DNA of 64,000 nucleotides, taken from positions 50,738,227-50,802,226 of the forward strand of contig OU744732.1 of the NCBI GenBank assembly GCA_916613615.1, written 5' to 3'. Shown one piece after another: positions 62,759 to 64,000 of the stretch. A model generated the notes under the pieces. That model worked only from the letters and a program-made list of their open reading frames with translations, had not been told where the DNA came from and made no database searches. The first letter of the stretch is position 1. Every line of letters begins with the position of its first letter. A program made the translations under genes and the position numbers. This stretch comes from Steromphala cineraria. Taxonomy: Eukaryota; Mollusca; Gastropoda; Trochida; Trochidae.

Positions 62759-63807
62759 TTACACTGCAAATGGCCACCAATGGTATATCAACATTTTACT
62801 CTCAATTATGGAGTTGAAATCGGTGAAAAAAGACAACAATTCAAGTAAAAAATCATAAATCAAAGTTATTACGAAACAAGGAGGAGGATCCCTGAGTTGT
62901 ACCAGTTGGCCCAAAATGTTCCAAACATGTTCAAGCGGATTAAGATCCGGACTCATTGCAGGCCACGGGAGGTGTGTCAGGGCATGGTTCTGGATTACCT
63001 GCTTCACAGCTCTAGCATCATCGTCAAATGCAATGTGCAAATGCATGGTTGTCGAAATGGGGAACGACAACAGGTTCAAGGACTTCCCGGATGTAGCGAT
63101 CTCTACTGTCAAGTTGCCTCGTATCGTCATAGGATCAAGTTTGCAGTCAAACGAAAAGCATCCCCATACCACAACAGATCCTCCGCCATAAGCTTCTGTT
63201 AGCATGATGTTTCGTGATTCATATGATGTTCCTGGATGCCCCCAAACCCTGGTCCTGCTATTCAAAGAGCGCAGAAGACACCTGCTTTCGGCTGACCAGT
63301 GATCATTCTTCTATGATCTTAAATTCCGCCCAAGTCTTTCTCTACATCATGTCAGACGCAACTGCTTGTGGTTGTTATTAAGTTTTGGTCGCTTGATAAC
63401 TCTTCAGGGGCGGTATTTATCAAACAACTTAGTTTTTTTAAAACTTAAGTTTATTTACAGACTTAAGTTGTTTGATAAATACCGCCCCTGGACTCCCATC
63501 CAGCGGCCAATCCAGCAGACATCGTGGAAGGCTTTGACGTTTTAGGGTTGTATTGGAAGCGATATGATACCTTCTATGAGCCCTAGAAATTATCTCTCCT
63601 TCCTCACGGAGGTGATAGTGGTCTATCTTATGTTCCCTGCGATTCTTATGTCATTGGTTTGTGCATGTTTACTGAATAAACGATTTATGGTAGAGTAATA
63701 ACGTGCAGTTCTTTTCGAAATATCCTTGAAAGAAATATCCGCTCCAAGAAAATTAATAATCTGCCACGTGACAGCCTCTGACATTCTAGCACCATGCCTT
63801 CTGGGTT
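62759..63807 (-). pseudogene. Tc1-like transposase, broken
   Basis: The N-terminal helix-turn-helix relic starts near 63784 (MSEAVTWQIINFLGADISFK, then STINRLFS) and stops near 63620. The middle part is scattered over frames and interrupted by a hairpin element at 63405-63490. The C-terminal part is an open frame of 168 codons at 62759-63265. It contains RTRVWGHPG, GGGSVVVWGC, DDDARA and the hallmark WPAMSPDLNPLEHVWNILGQ. The first catalytic Asp (SDES in Tc1) reads SAES here. The second-Asp-to-Glu spacing is 29 residues instead of 34, as if five residues were lost after AR. Cut-and-paste transposase function is therefore lost. Confidence 0.85.
63405..63490. mobile_element. 86-bp hairpin element inside the transposase relic
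   Basis: Perfect 27-bp inverted termini starting CAGGGGCGGTATTTATC, with a 32-bp centre holding AAACTTAAGTTT. The flanks CTCTT and GACTCCC show no convincing target duplication. A CAGGG start recalls hAT-type ends, but this is only suggestive. Confidence 0.75.
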
Positions 63808-64000
63808 AACATGGCTTTTTCTTACAGATTTCCCTAAGCACAAAACTGTTTTCAAATGCTACTAGATGAACGAAATCGCTAAAATTTCGCCGTTTTTGTA
63901 CATAAACTGTATACGATCATGTAACAATTATGTCCAGAAAAGAAATATGTCAGTTTTATTGTTGTATTCGTTTTTACACAAGTCCAAAAATCACTTATAC

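Larger units (their letters stand above)
62631..64000 (-). mobile_element. Tc1/mariner-like element, right part beyond window
   Basis: Begins after TA with AGTCAAAAAGTGTTGCATCC, a plausible terminal inverted repeat. The inverse end is not visible before 64000, so the far boundary is outside the window or decayed. The transposase relic inside runs on the minus strand. Confidence 0.6.

Noticed and set aside
62897..63202. Plus-strand ORFs of 91-101 codons.
   Set aside because: They are antisense shadows of the transposase relic on the minus strand.

Overview
The window looks like AT-rich, repeat-dominated, gene-poor DNA from an animal nuclear genome. There are no bacterial operons and no long intact cellular ORFs. 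Instead it holds non-LTR (LINE) retrotransposon fragments, tRNA-derived SINEs, a Tc1/mariner-like transposase relic, many short terminal-inverted-repeat elements (MITEs), minisatellites and a large tandem segmental duplication. The element types fit a lophotrochozoan, most plausibly a bivalve or other mollusc. That guess rests on general impression, because no single-copy gene is available to fix the taxon.

Layout. About 1-34645 is a tandem array of one large unit, in the order Q1 (1-10292), P1 (10293-12476), Q2 (12477-19041), P2 (19202-21578), Q3 (21579-34645). The first 2 kb of the three Q copies are almost identical. Further in they differ by clean insertions and deletions, several of which are filled versus empty transposon sites. 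P carries a tRNA-derived SINE whose pentanucleotide tail has about 13 copies in P1 and 42 in P2. Q3 has private insertions of 1.14 kb (27817-28957) and 0.89 kb (32734-33622).

34646-42900 holds a diverged SINE fragment, a LINE 3' fragment lying between two perfect 221-bp direct repeats (35173-35393 and 37063-37283), a 628-bp element with about 63-bp inverted termini (39427-40054), a 32-33 bp minisatellite and a second tRNA-like SINE head. 45780-47654 is a 44-bp minisatellite of about 37 units with a seven-unit (308-bp) higher-order repeat, apparently amplified from the terminus of the same element family as 39427-40054. 48289-56730 contains a foldback-ended element, a threefold 165-171 bp repeat, a 5'-truncated LINE with a 12-bp target-site duplication, and a degenerate threefold repeat of about 1.4 kb. 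The last 5 kb has more TTAA-flanked MITEs, a CpG-dense patch near 60.2 kb, and a broken Tc1-like transposase interrupted by an 86-bp perfect-ended hairpin element.

Three separate MITE families are flanked by TTAA. The main one begins TTAAAGGGGCAGTAGCACG and has 13 full or partial copies. Comparing the tandem copies shows two independent occupied/empty TTAA sites, which is direct evidence of past insertion. I found no confidently functional host protein-coding gene and no novel enzymatic system. The interesting content is transposon and repeat biology, with two weak candidate exons noted.
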